Positions 37,675-46,777 of a DNA stretch of 64,000 nucleotides are shown one piece after another (position 1 is the first letter of the stretch; every line of letters begins with the position of its first letter). The DNA is from Rhizobium sp. RU33A. Lineage in GTDB: Bacteria; Pseudomonadota; Alphaproteobacteria; Rhizobiales; Rhizobiaceae. Made by a program: the position numbers and the translations under genes. Below the pieces are notes generated by a model. That model was not told the DNA's origin and did not search any database. It was given only the letters and a program-made list of their open reading frames with translations. The DNA is taken from the NCBI RefSeq assembly GCF_900156055.1, contig NZ_FTMQ01000003.1, positions 372,001 through 436,000 on the forward strand, in the 5' to 3' direction.

Positions 37675-38517
37675 TCAGCCGAAGCGATAGGCGGAGTAAG
37701 GTTTTCCGAGGAACTCACCCCGGAAGACCTGCCGCCCAGCATCCGAACCTGCGGCACCCGAGGCTACGAACAGCGGCACGAGGTGATCGTGGTCTGGCAC
37801 ATGGCAGGCCAGGGCATCCGGGTTCTGCTCCCAGGTCGCGAGCACTTCTGAACGCCGCGCGCTGTCGGGTGATGAGACCGCTTGCGTCAGCCAATCGTCA
37901 AACCGGATCGCTTGCTGAACATGATTGGGTTCGGCCTGCCGGAACATCCGCATGTTGTGATAGCTCATGCCCGAAGCAATAATCAGCACGTCTTCGTCAC
38001 GCAATGGCGCCAACGCCTTGCCGATCGCCACATGGCTTTCAACATCCAGCGTATTCTTGAGAGAGATCATCGTCAGCGGCACATCCGCATCCGGATAGAG
38101 CAGCATGAACGGGATGAAGACGCCATGATCGAAGCCGCGCGTGGCATCCTCGGCGCTCTCGATCCCGGCCTCTGCCAGTAGTGCCCGCGCGCGGGCCGCA
38201 AGGTCCGGCGACCCCGGGGCAGGGTAGGAGAGTTCGTAGGTGTGCGGCGGGAAATTGTAATAGTCGAAGAGCATGCCAGGCTTCGCAGCCGTGCTCAACG
38301 TCGGCACCGGTTCCTTCTCCCAATGGCCTGAAACCACGAGTACAGCCTTCGGCCGCCGCCCGATTTCCGCATCGAGGCCTTCGAGGAAGGCCCGCAGATC
38401 GTCCCAGGGCGTCTTGCCTTCGGCATCCCGGGGGAATTCCATGAACGGCCACGGGCCGCCACCATGAGGAATGAAGTAGACGGGGAAACGATGGCGATGT
38501 GGGATTTCGCTGCTCAT
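37675..38517 (-). CDS. DODA/LigB-type extradiol dioxygenase
   Basis: 280 residues from ATG 38517 (GAGG six bases upstream). The LigB fold is shown by YFIPHGGGPWPFM, VVSGHWEKE, FDHGVFIPFMLLYPDADVPL and ASGMSYHNMR, the last three carrying metal-binding histidine and acid residues. Family members open aromatic rings such as DOPA or catechols; the real substrate here is unknown. It is convergent with ctaA (six bases) and unrelated to other genes around. Confidence 0.85.
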   Translation of the reverse strand: MSSEIPHRHRFPVYFIPHGGGPWPFMEFPRDAEGKTPWDDLRAFLEGLDAEIGRRPKAVLVVSGHWEKEPVPTLSTAAKPGMLFDYYNFPPHTYELSYPAPGSPDLAARARALLAEAGIESAEDATRGFDHGVFIPFMLLYPDADVPLTMISLKNTLDVESHVAIGKALAPLRDEDVLIIASGMSYHNMRMFRQAEPNHVQQAIRFDDWLTQAVSSPDSARRSEVLATWEQNPDALACHVPDHDHLVPLFVASGAAGSDAGRQVFRGEFLGKPYSAYRFG

Positions 38518-38577
38518 GACGACCTCGCTGGTACGCTTCCGTCCTACCAAAGGGTGATGAGGCCGGCGATCCGTCAT

Positions 38578-39445
38578 TCAGTCGACAAAGTGTTCGACAA
38601 GCAGCGATCTTGCAATCCGGGCAAAGGCCAGGCGCTCCACAAGCCTTGCATCGCCTGCCAGCGACGACCCGTCTTCCAGCATCCAGGCGACAGAGAGCAT
38701 CGCGTGAACCGCCGCATAACTTAGGATCTTCCTGCCGCTGCAGCCGAAATGAACCCCGAAGCACTCCGTTAGGCGCATGATGCGCAGCCGATCCAGGACG
38801 AGCGTCCCATTTCCCTGCGGGTTTCCGAAGACATTGGCCACATCATAGACCGGGTCGCCATAAAGTCCCTGCGGATCGATCGCCCGCCACTCGCCGGACG
38901 CATCCTGGACTATGTTCTCGTGATGGAGGTCACCATGAAGCGGTCTTTGGCCCATGCTCGCTGAGCAAGCCGCGTGCGATATGCGCGGCCCAGCTTGCGA
39001 CCGTGCCGAGTTCGGACGATCCTGATGTTTCCGCAAGCAAGAACAGAGACCTGAAATGTCGATCGAGGGGCACGAGCGCGTCTGGAACCGTTCGTCCGCT
39101 TGGAGCTTGCAGCTTGCCCAGCACACGGAGCACGACGTCCGTTGCTTCCGCGTCGCCCCAGCGATCAAGGTGTTCCCGCAGCGTCCGCGCGCCCCCATCT
39201 TCGAGCAGAGATGAGTGGCCGACACGGTCAATGAGGCGAACGGCACCGAGACCCTGCCTCCACTCGAGAAAGTCGAGGCCAGGCAGTTCGCCGTGTCCCG
39301 CAGGCTTGAGGCTCTTTACAATGTTTGTCGAGCCACGCCGCCAAACTCGAAAAATAAGACTCGACGGCGTGTCAGCGACGAGCTCCGCCTTGTCGATGCT
39401 CCAGGCTTCTGTGAGAGCGACGGGTAGCTCGGACAACGCGGCCAC
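38578..39445 (-). pseudogene. Frameshifted aminoglycoside/hydroxyurea kinase gene
   Basis: The 5' half (39445 down to about 38953) encodes the N-lobe of an APH(6)/hydroxyurea-type kinase: LPVALTEAWSI, SSLIFRVWRRGSTNIVKSLKP, FLEWRQGLGAVRLI, and stops at 38930. The 3' half in another frame encodes LHGDLHHENI (Brenner motif), AIDPQGLYGDPVYDVANVF and the C-lobe to 38580. Removing one base from the CCC at 38951-38953 joins them as LLSEHGQRPLHGDL with no other change, giving about 288 residues. So it is either a recent frameshift or a sequencing error. It starts four bases after the argC stop and may be cotranscribed with argC. Substrate not known. Confidence 0.85.
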
Positions 39446-39449
39446 GGCA

Positions 39450-40382
39450 TCACGCCGACAGCATCAGGTCCATGTTCTGCACAGCCGCTCCTGACGCGCC
39501 CTTGCCAAGATTGTCGAGCAGGGCGACCAGATTGACATGCGCGCCACCGGGCGTGCCGAAGACGAAGAGCTTCATCGTGTCCTGTCCGACCAGTTCTTCT
39601 GCATCGACGCGCGGCAGCTTGGCACTTTCGCCGAGCGAAACGACGCTGACGATCTCCTGGCCCGCATAGTGGGCGACGAGTGCAGCATGGATGCTCTCCA
39701 ACGTCGTGCCGGCGGCGAGATCTTCGAGGAAGAGCGGCACCTGGACGATCATGCCCTGGGCGAAGCGGCCGACGGAAGGCGCGAACAGCGGTGCGCGGTC
39801 GAGCAGGCCATGGGTCTGCATTTCCGGCACATGCTTGTGCTTCATCGTCAGGCCGTAGAGGAAGTTGTTTGCGACCAGATGCTCGGGATGGGTCTTGTCT
39901 TCCATCTGCGCAATCAGCTGCTTGCCACCGCCGGTGTAGCCGGAGACGGCATTGACCGACACGGGATAGCCGTCCGGCAGGATGCCGGCGGCGCGCAGCG
40001 GACGGATGAGGCCGATCGCACCGGTCGGATAGCAGCCGGGATTGGAAACATAGCGTGCCGATTGGATCTTCGCCTTCTGCGCCTTGTCCATTTCGGCAAA
40101 GCCATACGCCCAGTCCGGATGCACCCGGAATGCCGTGGAGGCATCCAGCAAACGGACATTGTTATTCGCTGCCGTCATCTCATAGGCCTGCTTCGACGCG
40201 TCGTCAGGCAGGCAAAGGATGGCGATGTCGGCACTGTTCAGCATGTCCTCGCGCATCTTCTCGTTCCGCCGCTCCGCTTCGGGGATCGACAGCAGCTCCA
40301 GATCGCGGCGGTCGGCCAGGCGCGTGCGGATCTGCAGACCCGTTGTGCCGTGTTCGCCGTCGATGAAGATCTTCGCTGCCAT
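39450..40382 (-). CDS. argC: N-acetyl-gamma-glutamyl-phosphate reductase
   Basis: 310 residues, the short (type 2) form. Third step of arginine synthesis, NADPH-dependent. Active-site Cys117 in [13 protein letters not shown]-terminal [14 protein letters not shown] is the nucleotide-binding loop. Downstream of speB on the minus strand (68-base gap). Confidence 0.96.
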   Translation of the reverse strand: MAAKIFIDGEHGTTGLQIRTRLADRRDLELLSIPEAERRNEKMREDMLNSADIAILCLPDDASKQAYEMTAANNNVRLLDASTAFRVHPDWAYGFAEMDKAQKAKIQSARYVSNPGCYPTGAIGLIRPLRAAGILPDGYPVSVNAVSGYTGGGKQLIAQMEDKTHPEHLVANNFLYGLTMKHKHVPEMQTHGLLDRAPLFAPSVGRFAQGMIVQVPLFLEDLAAGTTLESIHAALVAHYAGQEIVSVVSLGESAKLPRVDAEELVGQDTMKLFVFGTPGGAHVNLVALLDNLGKGASGAAVQNMDLMLSA

Positions 40383-40450
40383 TTGTCTAATCCTGTCAGA
40401 GGTTTGGATGAGAATGCGGAATCTGATTGTCAGTGTGTTGAATCAATGTG

Positions 40451-41404
40451 TCAGGTGCGTGTCGCGAGTTTCTCGGCGCGCAGGCCCAGCATATACATCG
40501 CAACCGTCGCACCGGCAATTGCGGTGATGTCGGCATGGTCATAGGCCGGCGCCACCTCGACGATGTCAGAGCCCCGGATGTCGAGGGCCCCGAGCTTGCG
40601 CAGCACCGACAGCATTTTGGCGGAGGAGGGGCCGCCTGCGACCGGCGTGCCGGTGCCTGGAGCATAGGCCGGGTCGAGGCAGTCGATGTCGAAGGTCATG
40701 TAAGTCGGCGCCGTGCCGACATGCGAGAGGATCGCGTCGGCGATGGCCTGCGCGCCCATGTCCTCGACTTCGTAGCCGGGAATGATCCGGATGCCGAAAT
40801 GCTCGGGCGCTTCGGTGCGGATGCCGATCTGGATCGACTTCTTGGGGTCGATGACGCCTTCGCGGACCGCCCGGCAGACGAAGGAACCGTGGTCGATGCG
40901 CTGGCCGTCATCGTCCCAGGTGTCCTGATGCGCGTCGAAATGTACCAGTGCTAGCGGGCCGTGCTTGGCGGCATGGGCTTTCAGGAGTGGCCAAGTGACG
41001 AAGTGGTCGCCGCCAAGGCCGAGCAGATAGGCGCCGGAGGCAATGATCTTCGCGGCCTCCTGCTCGATCAGGCCCGGTGTGTGCTGATGATTGCCGTAGT
41101 CGAGCAGCACGTCGCCATAGTCGATGACGGCCATCTGCTCGAAGAGGTCACGGGCGAAAGGGTATTGCGGATCATTGTCGAAGATCGCAGAGGCGCGCCG
41201 GATTGCCTGTGGTCCGAAACGCGCGCCGGGGCGGTTGGAGACGGCGGCATCGAATGGAATGCCGAGTACGACCGCGTCGACGTCGGTGAGGTCCTTCGAA
41301 TACTTCCGCCGCATGAAGGACAGCACGCCCGCATAGGTCGGGTCGGTCGCAGCACCGCGCAGGGTCTTCGCGGTAAACGCGTTGTCGATCGTCTTGCTGG
41401 CCAT
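40451..41404 (-). CDS. speB: Agmatinase (ureohydrolase family)
   Basis: 317 residues from ATG 41404 (GGAG eight bases upstream). The manganese-binding motifs are complete: GLGGDHFVTWP, VHFDAHQDTWDD, MTFDIDCLDPAYAPGTGTP. It would convert agmatine to putrescine and urea. Ureohydrolases of this type can also use other guanidino substrates, so the exact substrate is less sure than the family. It lies between rpsI and argC on the minus strand and probably has its own promoter after the rpsI terminator. Confidence 0.9.
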   Translation of the reverse strand: MASKTIDNAFTAKTLRGAATDPTYAGVLSFMRRKYSKDLTDVDAVVLGIPFDAAVSNRPGARFGPQAIRRASAIFDNDPQYPFARDLFEQMAVIDYGDVLLDYGNHQHTPGLIEQEAAKIIASGAYLLGLGGDHFVTWPLLKAHAAKHGPLALVHFDAHQDTWDDDGQRIDHGSFVCRAVREGVIDPKKSIQIGIRTEAPEHFGIRIIPGYEVEDMGAQAIADAILSHVGTAPTYMTFDIDCLDPAYAPGTGTPVAGGPSSAKMLSVLRKLGALDIRGSDIVEVAPAYDHADITAIAGATVAMYMLGLRAEKLATRT

Positions 41405-41498
41405 GCTGCTGCTCCGGATTTCGAATTTGATCAAATTATAAGGTCACCATCGGCGGTCAAGCCCATCGCGTTCAAGCATTGAACGCAGACTGCAAAAC

Positions 41499-41527
41499 GA
41501 AAAAAGGCGGAGCCGAAGCCCCGCCTT
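41499..41527 (-). terminator. Terminator after rpsI
   Basis: Seven-pair stem (41504-41510 with 41521-41527) reading on the minus strand into TTTTTT. 27 bases past the rpsI stop. Confidence 0.85.
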
Positions 41528-41553
41528 GATTTCCGTTTCCGGTTGTCCAGCAA

Positions 41554-42018
41554 TTAACGCTTGGAGAACTGGAACGAACGACGGGCCTTCGCCTTGCCGT
41601 ACTTCTTACGCTCGACGACGCGGCTGTCGCGGGTCAGGAAGCCACCCTTCTTCAGGACCGGACGCAGGCCCGGTTCGAAGTAGGTGAGGGCCTTCGAGAG
41701 ACCGTGACGAACTGCACCGGCCTGGCCGGAGAGACCGCCGCCAGCGACAGTCGCGATGATGTCGAACTGGCCGTCACGGGCCACTGCGACGATCGGCTGC
41801 TGCAGAATCATCTGCAGGACCGGGCGTGCGAAGTACGCGGAGAACTCGCGGCCGTTGATGGTGATCTTGCCGGTGCCCGGCTTGACCCATACGCGGGCAA
41901 CGGCATTCTTGCGCTTGCCGGTGGCGTAGGAGCGACCCAGCGAGTCGACCTTGCGGACGTGAGCCGGAGCTGCGTCCTGTGCCGGAGCAAGGTCCTTCAG
42001 GGAAGAAAGATCGGCCAT
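41554..42018 (-). CDS. rpsI: 30S ribosomal protein S9
   Basis: 154 residues. Signatures: [43 protein letters not shown] and the basic tail ending RRSFQFSKR that reaches the P site. The N-terminal extension of about 25 residues is usual in alphaproteobacteria. It starts two bases after the rplM stop. Confidence 0.98.
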   Translation of the reverse strand: MADLSSLKDLAPAQDAAPAHVRKVDSLGRSYATGKRKNAVARVWVKPGTGKITINGREFSAYFARPVLQMILQQPIVAVARDGQFDIIATVAGGGLSGQAGAVRHGLSKALTYFEPGLRPVLKKGGFLTRDSRVVERKKYGKAKARRSFQFSKR

Positions 42019-42020
42019 AC

Positions 42021-42485
42021 TTAGGCGCTCCTTGTGTTCTTGCTGTTCAGCGAGGCGACGTCGAGAGCGACGGGCTGCTGAGCTTCATGCGGGTGGTTCG
42101 TGCCAGGATAGACGCGCAGATTCTTCATCTGGCGACGACCGAGCGGACCACGCGGGATCATGCGCTCGACGGCCTTTTCGAGAACGCGCTCCGGGAAGCG
42201 GCCTTCGATGATCTGGCGAGCCGTACGCTCCTTGATGCCGCCCGGATAACCGGTGTGCCAGTAGTACTTCTTGTCGGCATACTTCTTGCCGGTGAAGACG
42301 ACCTTTTCGGCATTGATGACGATGACGTTGTCGCCGTCGTCAACATGGGGGGTGTAGGTGGCCTTGTGCTTGCCACGCAGGTGCATGGCGATGATGGTGG
42401 CGAGGCGGCCGACAACGAGCCCTTCGGCGTCGATGAGGATCCACTTCTTCTCCACCTCTGCAGGCTTCTGAACGAAGGTAGACAT
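42021..42485 (-). CDS. rplM: 50S ribosomal protein L13
   Basis: 154 residues from ATG 42485. Signatures: [62 protein letters not shown]. It leads the rplM-rpsI operon. A frame continues upstream but the family start and the AAGAGA before this ATG support 42485. A hairpin with a T-run lies about 90 bases upstream in the leader. Confidence 0.97.
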   Translation of the reverse strand: MSTFVQKPAEVEKKWILIDAEGLVVGRLATIIAMHLRGKHKATYTPHVDDGDNVIVINAEKVVFTGKKYADKKYYWHTGYPGGIKERTARQIIEGRFPERVLEKAVERMIPRGPLGRRQMKNLRVYPGTNHPHEAQQPVALDVASLNSKNTRSA

Positions 42486-42916
42486 TGAGGTCTCTTTCAG
42501 TGTGATCCTGTGTTTCCCGAGTGAGGGAGCGACAGGCGTTTCTTGTTGCTTGTTTCGCGCCGTTTTCGACACAAAAAAGAAAGAGGTCCCTAAGGACCGC
42601 ATTCCGAGGAGCGGTATAGAGGGTGCGCTGTCGGAGGTCAAGATCGCAGCATCGGTAGGGTGTTGGAGAAAAACTATTGAAAACAGTGGCTTAAATGTAG
42701 GGTGTTATTTTACCACACGTCAGTTGCTTCCGCAGTCATGCTGCGTGACCGCGGGAACCAACCAGCAAGGACGCAATTCTACATTCCAGCGCAGCAGGCA
42801 AATGGAACCGATGCGTCGGAATTATTCGATGCAACCTATGATGTCGCTAATATTCTCATGAACATAATGAAAACATAAACCGAACATAGCGACTGACGTC
42901 GTCAACGGAGATCGCC
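42486..42916. other. Non-coding region between rplM and the VOC gene
   Basis: 431 bases, divergent. The rplM side holds the hairpin at 42574-42598; the middle (42650-42900) is AT-richer and must contain promoters for both genes. I see no gene or known RNA family. Confidence 0.6.
42574..42598 (-). terminator. Possible attenuator in the rplM leader
   Basis: On the minus strand GGTCC-TTAG-GGACC is followed by a pyrimidine tract with six T. No minus-strand gene lies upstream, so the hairpin stands alone before rplM, as in an attenuator. It could instead be a remnant if the promoter lies between it and rplM. Confidence 0.45.
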
Positions 42917-43348
42917 ATGTCGCTCGAACGCCGAATTTCGCTCATCACGCTCGGCGTCGCCGACGTCGCTCGCAGCACCGAGTTCTATGCGCGGTTGGGC
43001 TGGACAAAATCCTCCGCGTCCAACGACCAGGTGACCTTCATCCAGCTGAAGGGCACGGCTCTTGGTTTGTTTTCGCGCGCCAGCCTGGCGGAAGATGCGC
43101 ATGTCGAAGACACGCCCCCGGGCTTTTCCGGCGTCACGCTCGCTTACAATGTCTCGAGCGAGATCGGCGTCGATGCCGTCGTGAAGTTTGCCGTGTCCTG
43201 CGGGGCAAGGCTGGTCAAGTCGCCGGAGAAGGTCTTCTGGGGTGGTTACTCCGGCTACGTGGCCGATCCCGATGGCCATTTGTGGGAAATCGCCTTCAAC
43301 CCCTTCTTCCCGCAGGACGAACACGGACATGTCGTTCTTCCGGAATGA
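42917..43348 (+). CDS. VOC/glyoxalase superfamily protein
   Basis: 143 residues with two beta-alpha-beta-beta-beta modules: ISLITLGVADVARSTEFYARLGW at the start and GGYSGYVADPDGHLWEIAFNPFF at the end. The final E in HLWEIAFN and the C-terminal histidine are typical ligands. It could be a glyoxalase, fosfomycin-type or dioxygenase member; substrate unknown. GGAGATCGCC precedes the ATG. Confidence 0.88.
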   Translation: MSLERRISLITLGVADVARSTEFYARLGWTKSSASNDQVTFIQLKGTALGLFSRASLAEDAHVEDTPPGFSGVTLAYNVSSEIGVDAVVKFAVSCGARLVKSPEKVFWGGYSGYVADPDGHLWEIAFNPFFPQDEHGHVVLPE

Positions 43349-43462
43349 TATCCGGCATTCGACGGATATCCGTGGCAGCTCGTTAAGCGGTCGGCGCTAA
43401 GCTGTCGTCGGGACAAGATGGACGGGTAAACCAAAGGCCTTCGCGGGCCGGGAGGAACGTCC

Positions 43463-43927
43463 ATGAACCATGACACCTACCTCAACAGCTATCTCGCCGA
43501 TATCCTTGCGACGGCCAAGAACGTGGCCGTCGTCGGCGCCTCGCCGGACGACAAGCGCCCCAGTCACTGGATCTCCGGCTTTCTGCTCGGCAAGGGCTAT
43601 CACGTTTTCCCCGTCAATCCGCTGCATCGCGGCGAGCGCATCCTCGGGCAGCAGGTCTACGGATCGCTGGCGGAGATCCGGGAACCGGTTCATCTCGTCG
43701 ATGTCTTCCGCCGCACGGAATGCCTGGCGGGCATCGTCAACGAGGTCCTGGCAATGTCGCCCCGGCCCTTCGCGATCTGGTGTCAGCTCGGCATCCGGGA
43801 TGATGCGGCGGCCGAAAAGGCAGAGGCAGCAGGCATCAGCATGGTCATGAACCGCGCGCTGGTCTCTGAATACCCACTTGTCTATGAGCGGCTGCATCCG
43901 GGCTCGGCGCAAGGTCATGCAGCCTGA
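43463..43927 (+). CDS. CoA-binding protein (YccU type), copy 1
   Basis: 154 residues with a Rossmann fold: TAKNVAVVGASPDDKRPSHWISGFLLGKGYHVFPVNP, VYGSLAEIREPVHLVDVFRR, FAIWCQLGIRDDAAAEKAEAAGISMVMNR. YccU-type proteins bind CoA as does succinyl-CoA synthetase alpha; their cell role is unclear. GGAGGAACGTCC precedes the ATG. A related copy lies about 470 bases downstream with a minus-strand gene between them. Confidence 0.9.
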   Translation: MNHDTYLNSYLADILATAKNVAVVGASPDDKRPSHWISGFLLGKGYHVFPVNPLHRGERILGQQVYGSLAEIREPVHLVDVFRRTECLAGIVNEVLAMSPRPFAIWCQLGIRDDAAAEKAEAAGISMVMNRALVSEYPLVYERLHPGSAQGHAA

Positions 43928-43941
43928 TACGCTCCGGCGCT

Positions 43942-44286
43942 TCAGAAGCGGATGATCGGTTTTCCGAACCCGAATCGACGCGTCTCGGGATCGTAGTCCT
44001 GGCAGTTGAGCACTGGGCACCGGGCGGCATCGCGTGTCGGCACATAGGCACGCTCGGCATATTCATGCGGATCGCACATGGCGCTGCGCGTGACGTAGCG
44101 GTCGTAGAGCGTCATGCCTTTCACGCGCGTCGACGGGTAGCGCAGAATAACCGCGCCTTCGTTCAGGACGCGCTGCCGGACCTGGTCGCAGGTAAGCGCA
44201 GTGGAGTTGTAGCGCGAAATCGCGAGTGCTGGCTGAGCAAGCAGCAGGGCTGCGATGGTCGTGATGGCAAGCTGTGTCGGGCGCAT
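43942..44286 (-). CDS. Small exported cysteine-containing protein, unknown
   Basis: 114 residues. Signal peptide MRPTQLAITTIAALLLAQPALA; mature part has four cysteines (ALTCDQV, SAMCDPHEY, ARCPVLNCQDYD), likely two disulfides, and a conserved-looking RQRVLNEGAVILRYPS. GGAGGACC lies before the ATG. It sits between the two CoA-binding genes on the other strand. No family assigned; resembles short periplasmic hypotheticals common in Rhizobiaceae. Confidence 0.65.
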   Translation of the reverse strand: MRPTQLAITTIAALLLAQPALAISRYNSTALTCDQVRQRVLNEGAVILRYPSTRVKGMTLYDRYVTRSAMCDPHEYAERAYVPTRDAARCPVLNCQDYDPETRRFGFGKPIIRF

Positions 44287-44399
44287 GGCGGTCCTCCTTG
44301 AGACGGCAGATCAACGTGTGGCCGGGCAGGGCGGTTCCGCCTTGTTGTCGACGACGGCCACACCATTTAATCCTGATCTACCGAAATGAGGAGACTGAG

Positions 44400-44831
44400 A
44401 TGGCCGATCACGATCACTACACTGCAGAGGACCTGCGGGACATCCTCGGAAACGTTCGAACGATCGCGTTGCTCGGCGCGTCTCCAAAGCCGGATCGCCC
44501 GAGTTTCGGCGTCATGCGTTTTCTGCTGTCGAAGGGCTACACTGTGTATCCGGTCAATCCAGGCCAGGCCGGCAAGGAAATCCTCGGCCAGCATGTCTAC
44601 GCCACAATGGCTGATATTCCAGAGGCGATCGACATGGTCGACGTCTTCCGCGCTCCGGAATATCTCGGCGAGGTGGTGACGGAGGCACTTGCTCTGCCCA
44701 GCCGCCCCAGGGTGATCTGGGGCCAGCTCTCCGTGCGTGACGACAAAGCCGTCAAGCCGGCCGAAGAGGCTGGCATCCGCGTGGTCATGGACCGTTGCCC
44801 TGCGATCGAAATCCCCAGGCTCGGCCTATAG
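44400..44831 (+). CDS. CoA-binding protein (YccU type), copy 2
   Basis: 143 residues from ATG 44400 (GAGGAGACTGAG upstream). Same fold as the gene at 43463: NVRTIALLGASPKPDRPSFGVMRFLLSKGYTVYPVNP, VYATMADIPEAIDMVDVFRAPEYL, VIWGQLSVRDDKAVKPAEEAGIRVVMDRCP. A cysteine in MDRCPAIEIPR replaces the arginine/alanine region of copy 1. The two look like a tandem duplicate with an inserted or older opposite-strand gene between. Confidence 0.92.
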   Translation: MADHDHYTAEDLRDILGNVRTIALLGASPKPDRPSFGVMRFLLSKGYTVYPVNPGQAGKEILGQHVYATMADIPEAIDMVDVFRAPEYLGEVVTEALALPSRPRVIWGQLSVRDDKAVKPAEEAGIRVVMDRCPAIEIPRLGL

Positions 44832-44834
44832 GAC

Positions 44835-45266
44835 TCAAGCCCCGACCAGCAGGTCCGGATTGGCGCGCAGCGCGTTCAGCGTATCGGCATTGCCGCAATA
44901 CTCAACAAAGGTCCGCTCGGCCTGGCCCTGATGCAGATGTGCCCGGCAGGTATCCTTGGACGAACACTGCGCACAGGTCACCTGCATGTCGCGAAAGAGG
45001 CGACGCATGCGGCACTCCACCTCTGCGGGATCTATGTTCAGGGCCCGCATCATGGCCGGCATTTCATCGGCGGCATGCGGGCCTGCCTTAACGAGCGCCA
45101 GCAACTGATGGGTGCTGATGCCGCAGTCGTCTGCGAGCGCATCGACTTCGGCATCGGATAAGGCGGCCAGCATGTTGCCTTCATTGGCGGTTTTAAAGCC
45201 CTGGGCGAACCAGGAAAGAAGCTGCTGCACGGTTTGGCGGACCGGATCGGTGATCGTCAGTGTCAT
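44835..45266 (-). CDS. DUF6455-like cysteine-rich protein
   Basis: 143 residues from ATG 45266 (AAGGAG upstream). The N-terminal half is helical; the C-terminal half has CAQCSSKDTC and a later EYCGNADTLNAL, a four-cysteine pattern of the DUF6455 family as I recall it. Related genes occur in denitrification and microaerobic loci. An FNR/FixK-type box lies 53-66 bases upstream, consistent with low-oxygen control. The cysteines may bind a metal or Fe-S centre; not shown. Confidence 0.75.
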   Translation of the reverse strand: MTLTITDPVRQTVQQLLSWFAQGFKTANEGNMLAALSDAEVDALADDCGISTHQLLALVKAGPHAADEMPAMMRALNIDPAEVECRMRRLFRDMQVTCAQCSSKDTCRAHLHQGQAERTFVEYCGNADTLNALRANPDLLVGA

Positions 45267-45318
45267 GGGGGCTCTCCTTCGACTGGAAAGCAGCATGCCA
45301 GTGCGGCACGTGCCCGCA

Positions 45319-45332
45319 TTGACCTCGATCAA
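45319..45332. promoter_or_regulatory. FNR/FixK-type box before DUF6455 gene
   Basis: TTGAC-CTCG-ATCAA matches TTGAT-N4-ATCAA at nine of ten fixed positions and ends 53 bases before the start of the minus-strand gene, a usual activating distance. It also lies about 104 bases before metY on the other strand. Confidence 0.55.
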
Positions 45333-45435
45333 GTATGAATTTCCCGATCACTGCCGCACTTTGGAATAATCCGGGCTGACATCGGGCGGCGACCGATTAT
45401 GATCCGGCCCGAAGTCACATAGGGAGGACCAAATA

Positions 45436-46722
45436 ATGTCGGAGAACAATCCGGGTTTCGCCACGCTCGCCATCCATGCCGGTGCCCAGCCGGACCCCAC
45501 CACGGGCGCCCGCATCACGCCGATCTACCAGACGACGGCTTACGTCTTCAACGACTCGGACCACGCCGCAAATCTCTTTGCCCTCAAAGAATTTGGCAAT
45601 ATCTACTCCCGCATCATGAACCCCACCCAGGGCGTTCTGGAAGAGCGGATTGCGGCGCTGGAAGGCGGCACGGCAGCACTTGCGGTTGCTTCCGGTCATG
45701 CAGCCCAGCTCCTGATCTTCCACTCGCTGATGCAGCCCGGCGACAACTTCGTTGCGGCGAAGAAGCTCTATGGTGGCTCGATCAACCAGTTTGGCCATGC
45801 CTTCAAGAATTTCGGCTGGCAGGTCCGCTGGGCCGATCCCGCCGATCCGGAAAGTTTCGCTGCTCAGATCGATGACAAGACCAAGGCCGTCTACATCGAA
45901 AGCCTGGCAAACCCTGGCGGCACCTTCGTCGATATCGAAGCCATTGCCGAAGTCGCCCATCGACACGGTCTGCCGCTGATCGTCGACAACACCATGGCGA
46001 GCCCCTACCTCATCCGCCCGCTGGAGCATGGCGCCGACATCATCGTGCATTCCGTCACCAAGTTCCTTGGCGGCCACGGCAATTCCATGGGCGGCGTCAT
46101 CGTCGATGGCGGCACTTTCGACTGGTCGGCCAAGCCGGGCAAATACCCGATGCTGTCGGAGCCGCGCCCCGAATACAACGGGGTCGTCCTGCACCAGGCC
46201 TTCGGTAATTTCGCCTTCGCGATCGCGTGCCGCGTCCTCGGCCTGCGTGACCTTGGGCCGGCCATTGCGCCCATGAACGCCTTCCTCCTGTTGACCGGCA
46301 TCGAAACCCTGCCGCTGCGCATGCAGCGCCACTGCGACAATGCCATGAAGGTCGCGACGTGGCTGAAGAGCCATCCGAAGGTTGAATGGGTGAACTATTC
46401 GGGCCTGTCCGACGACCCGAACAATGCGCTCCAGAAGCGTTACTCGCCGAAGGGCGCAGGATCCGTCTTCACCTTCGGCATCAAGGGCGGACTTGAAGCC
46501 GGCAAAGCGCTGGTCGGCGGCCTGAAGCTCTTCTCGCACCTGGCCAACATCGGTGACACCCGTTCGCTGATCATCCATCCGGCGTCGACCACCCATGCGC
46601 AGCTCTCGGAAGCCCAGCAGATCGCAGCCGGTGCCGGACCTGACGTCGTGCGCCTGTCGATCGGCATCGAAGACGCCGAAGACATCATCGCTGATCTCGA
46701 GCAGGCGCTGGCCTCGGCCTGA
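45436..46722 (+). CDS. metY: O-acetylhomoserine aminocarboxypropyltransferase
   Basis: 428 residues, a Cys/Met-metabolism PLP enzyme that uses sulfide with O-acetylhomoserine to make homocysteine. Signatures: TLAIHAGAQPDPTTGARITPIYQTTAYVF, SRIMNPTQGVLEERIAALEGG, and the PLP lysine in HSVTKFLGGHGN. GGAGGACCAAATA precedes the ATG. I looked for a SAM-II riboswitch in the leader and saw none. Followed by a terminator. Confidence 0.93.
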   Translation: MSENNPGFATLAIHAGAQPDPTTGARITPIYQTTAYVFNDSDHAANLFALKEFGNIYSRIMNPTQGVLEERIAALEGGTAALAVASGHAAQLLIFHSLMQPGDNFVAAKKLYGGSINQFGHAFKNFGWQVRWADPADPESFAAQIDDKTKAVYIESLANPGGTFVDIEAIAEVAHRHGLPLIVDNTMASPYLIRPLEHGADIIVHSVTKFLGGHGNSMGGVIVDGGTFDWSAKPGKYPMLSEPRPEYNGVVLHQAFGNFAFAIACRVLGLRDLGPAIAPMNAFLLLTGIETLPLRMQRHCDNAMKVATWLKSHPKVEWVNYSGLSDDPNNALQKRYSPKGAGSVFTFGIKGGLEAGKALVGGLKLFSHLANIGDTRSLIIHPASTTHAQLSEAQQIAAGAGPDVVRLSIGIEDAEDIIADLEQALASA

Positions 46723-46732
46723 TCTGTCCTTA

Positions 46733-46763
46733 GAGCGGCGGTGCAAAACACCGCCGCTCGTTT
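46733..46763 (+). terminator. Terminator after metY
   Basis: Perfect 11-pair stem (46733-46743 with 46749-46759, CAAAA loop) followed by GTTT only, ten bases past the metY stop. Confidence 0.65.
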
Positions 46764-46777
46764 ACCTGGAGACCATG

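Noticed and set aside
45333..45435. SAM riboswitch before metY
   Set aside because: I looked for the SAM-II/metA-type motif and did not find conserved blocks.
45415..46746. A 443-codon minus-strand frame
   Set aside because: Shadow of metY, with no ribosome site or recognisable domain.
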